Positions 34,301-34,421 of a stretch of 34,421 bases of DNA are shown one piece after another. How positions within the stretch are numbered: position 1 is the stretch's first letter; each line of letters opens with the position of its first letter. Both the position numbers and the translations under genes were made by a program. The notes under the pieces are model-generated. The model was not told the origin of the DNA. It was given only the letters and a program-made list of their open reading frames with translations, and searched no databases. This DNA is from Flavobacteriaceae bacterium (GTDB lineage Bacteria > Bacteroidota > Bacteroidia > Flavobacteriales > Flavobacteriaceae), in NCBI GenBank assembly GCA_003533785.1, contig DQCR01000040.1, forward strand, positions 13,001 through 47,421, in the 5' to 3' direction.

Positions 34301-34421
34301 ATCAGGAAGATACTGGGAGTCTTTTGGGCTTTGAATTACGCGTTTGTTTGGAAGGGATAGTGGAAGCCAATAGTGACGAGGATCTAATTGTAGATCGAAT
34401 GGATAATTGTCCAGAAGTCAC
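31381..34421 (+). CDS. Secreted reprolysin-like metalloprotease with FnIII and P domain (3' end outside window)
   Basis: A reading frame open to the right edge (1013 codons visible). From TTG 31381 it gives a clean signal peptide (MKLNRNIYIFLLMLCIGRVTSQ, about 22 residues); the in-frame ATG at 31417 would cut that in half, and the ATG at 31373 is out of frame. A propeptide (about 23-190) with one Cys (C159) precedes a metzincin catalytic domain with HELGHQFGAYH (residues 336-346) and the Met-turn TIMGYAG (Met368). Further on are beta-sandwich regions (about 410-750), a fibronectin type III-like unit (about 755-842), a proprotein-convertase P domain (about 846-990) and the start of a thrombospondin type-3 repeat (DRMDNCPEV) at the edge. 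A secretion-system C-terminal domain is expected beyond it but not seen. Confidence 0.9.
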   Translation, partial: MKLNRNIYIFLLMLCIGRVTSQSYWSPSLQQNAKPEAVFYNLNRTSLQRQGQSSFSTPMDTQLKEVTLPNEMGELEVFDLIPAPVMAPEMAQKHPLIQTYKGVSQARSGVSARISVVPKGISAWIRNTKGNDFFVQPEKDGLHFTYQRQKNDRTESFNCKVESSDWFQKNTPIANQAKRESSISGTLKTFRIAIVGTGEYTAHWGDDDNTNGTNQEDAYAAVIATLNRVNEVFETDLGVHLQLVTGSDMMQPDSATDSFTGNYNQEIQAFLTDQVGESNYDVGHLFGYSPDADGNSGCIGCICVDHQKGQGYTLHPFVSLNGPYQNDYFDLDFVAHELGHQFGAYHTFSHVEERYGFNMEPGSGTTIMGYAGVTGVDDVQPHGDPYFHYISIQNIRSVVEATSCASELMLSNTTPQINPNPNYTIPKETAYALVASATDAEQETLYYTWEQLDSGNITAAVFGPQNGQGAQARSLPPSMNPKRNIPRWDRILVGQLTETNPSAGGYWETVSSVGRRLRWGLTVRDQFASARGQEATLAQDEMEITVTEAAGPFRIFSQADFTQWSSGQAVKIIWDVAQTRQSPVNTQTVTIDLSLEGDDVFTHTLLEQTPNDGEEIIIVPSGIDASQARIRVAPVDNIYFAINSSPIEIVSQPHSLTLSTYQVQLCQPNSIEINYTLSYPDGVTQLSLISLPAGVTGTFSNPTISSTSGSGVLTLTSADVESFGEYNPEIQAQSGDIISLFSFYFEVFTDELLPPRAIQPLDEAMSISPGTALTWEADQSASSYLVEWSTDSSFTQDVNQIQSNEPSISNLNFSADTTYYWRIKSQNDCGESAFSPVLSFTTTPIQCLTYSSENLPKPLQDALGFVNGITTAEVFIGNTNTINDLNVWVNLSHTFLKDLTLQLIAPDETVVDLVSETGGEFNNFTNTLFDTEASVPISSGSPPFSGTFRPIGDLSILNGSSISGLWTLKITDNYQEDTGSLLGFELRVCLEGIVEANSDEDLIVDRMDNCPEV

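Overview
The window looks like chromosomal housekeeping sequence from a member of the Bacteroidota, most likely family Flavobacteriaceae. The evidence is its moderately low G+C (by eye), -7 promoter elements of the form TAnnTTTG with no obvious Shine-Dalgarno sites, and gene neighbourhoods known from flavobacteria: ctaB with two COX3 genes, COX4, SCO and DUF420; nadK-DUF6089-uppS-bamA-ompH-ompH; and serS-DUF4286-rsmA-mgtE. A large secreted metalloprotease with a P domain also fits. I see no mobile elements, phage genes, CRISPR arrays, rRNA or tRNA. No gap between genes exceeds about 115 bases, so no stretch over 300 bases lacks a gene.

Layout, + strand left part: the 3' end of a TonB-family gene (1-473) with its terminator. 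Next comes a respiratory block (542-5544): heme O synthase CtaB, two COX3-like oxidase subunits, a COX4-type subunit, a SCO-fold protein without Cys or His, a canonical SCO copper chaperone, a DUF420 membrane protein and a 71-residue CxxC membrane protein. It makes and assembles an aa3-type terminal oxidase whose subunits I and II are not in the window. A five-gene tripartite ABC efflux operon of MacAB-TolC type follows (5629-11414), then tsaB (11477-12151), which starts directly behind the efflux terminator.

Middle: yyaL-like DUF255 and a NifU/Nfu protein (minus strand, 12144-15075), a divergent gamma-carbonic anhydrase, then a minus-strand envelope operon nadK, DUF6089, uppS, bamA, ompH, ompH (15732-21808). 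Divergent from it run pdxJ and an alpha/beta hydrolase, then a GNAT acetyltransferase coupled to aspartate kinase.

Right: a minus-strand operon ribF, serS, DUF4286, rsmA, mgtE, a 2-hydroxyacid dehydrogenase and a thioredoxin-type arsenate reductase (25236-31280). Divergent from ribF is a secreted multidomain metzincin protease that runs off the right edge.

No clear novel defence or mobile system is visible. The most interesting parts are the oxidase-assembly module (a pseudo-SCO and a tiny CxxC protein), the very short leaders behind TAnnTTTG promoters (one apparently leaderless gene overlapping an upstream terminator), repeated 8-base ATGnnTAR gene overlaps, and the secreted protease. All functional calls come from reading motifs and gene order; no database search was run.
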